From Gammaproteobacteria bacterium (lineage in GTDB: Bacteria; Pseudomonadota; Gammaproteobacteria; Enterobacterales; Alteromonadaceae), in contig JAAFAI010000020.1 in NCBI GenBank assembly GCA_018222405.1, positions 28,589 through 92,588 of the forward strand: a stretch of DNA of 64,000 nucleotides. Direction: 5' to 3'. Positions within the stretch are counted from its first letter, which is position 1; each line of letters begins with the position of its first letter. Of the stretch, positions 63,946-64,000 are shown in pieces. Made by a program: the position numbers and the translations under genes. The notes under the pieces are model-generated. The model did no database searches and was not told where the DNA came from. It saw only the letters and a program-made list of their open reading frames with translations.

Positions 63946-64000
63946 TGGTGGACGCTACTGGACTTGAACCAGTGACCCTCGCCTTGTAAGGGCGATGCTC
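63946..64000 (-). tRNA. tRNA-Val (anticodon UAC), 3' part
   Basis: On the minus strand the sequence ends GTCCACCA with encoded CCA. The T-arm loop is GGTTCAAGTCC, and the anticodon arm is CGCC-CTTACAA-GGCG, giving anticodon UAC. The 5' portion lies beyond 64000. No terminator is visible before the repeat array. Confidence 0.92.

Overview
The window looks like chromosomal DNA of a marine-type gammaproteobacterium, most likely Alteromonadales. The evidence is the gene content and order: a bioA/bioBFCD cluster around a BirA operator, pqiABC, a btuCD pair, an ATM1-type ABC exporter, a RimK-like/GNAT-C39 pair, type II DAHP synthase and argO/argP. No phage, transposase or CRISPR gene is visible. 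The species assignment is inference; no rRNA is present and only a partial tRNA-Val lies at the right edge.

Bases 1-29222 are mostly housekeeping. An RND efflux pump (cut by the left edge) and its membrane fusion protein are followed by a diguanylate cyclase, pqiABC (envelope lipid transport), asnS, a CaCA antiporter, a RimK-like ATP-grasp/GNAT-C39 pair, the complete biotin block (bioA divergent from bioBFCD), pepE, a low-molecular-weight phosphatase with btuCD, type II DAHP synthase, an ABC exporter, moaA and an orphan REC-TPR response regulator.

Bases 29500-59400 form a contiguous aromatic-catabolism region. pcaD-pcaF-catJ-catI with a divergent IclR regulator form the beta-ketoadipate lower half. 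catBCA-benABCD-benK-benE convert benzoate to enol-lactone precursors and import it, and a divergent CatM/BenM-type LysR gene lies next to them. A branched-chain-type ABC importer (SBP-livHMGF), an IclR regulator, a DcaP-like porin and a XylS/BenR-type AraC regulator follow. The last part is a Tat-signal small subunit, a GMC dehydrogenase and a benzaldehyde-dehydrogenase-like enzyme, with an AcoR-type sigma-54 activator and a phenol-MetA-type outer-membrane protein. Together the genes encode a full route from (by inference) an aromatic alcohol through aldehyde and benzoate to catechol, beta-ketoadipate, succinyl-CoA and acetyl-CoA.

The most interesting layer is regulatory and can be read directly from the DNA. 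(1) Two sigma-54 promoters, each 45 bases from its start codon, have matching TCTC-N5-GAGA palindromes upstream. They link the GMC/aldehyde operon and the outer-membrane protein gene to the sigma-54 activator between them. (2) Two tandem TGCA-N6-GGATA boxes, the XylS/BenR operator pattern, lie upstream of the ABC importer and not upstream of the ben genes. (3) Near-identical ATAC-N7-GTAT dyads lie at the LysR/catB divergence and in the porin/benR divergence. (4) A 34-base palindrome lies at the start of catI. The regulators therefore appear wired into an unusual hierarchy.

Bases 60000-64000 hold argO/argP, a LysR/EamA-exporter pair, and a 98-base tandem repeat downstream of tRNA-Val. Each full copy carries a piece of the tRNA 3' end, an arrangement reminiscent of the E. 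coli tyrT repeats.
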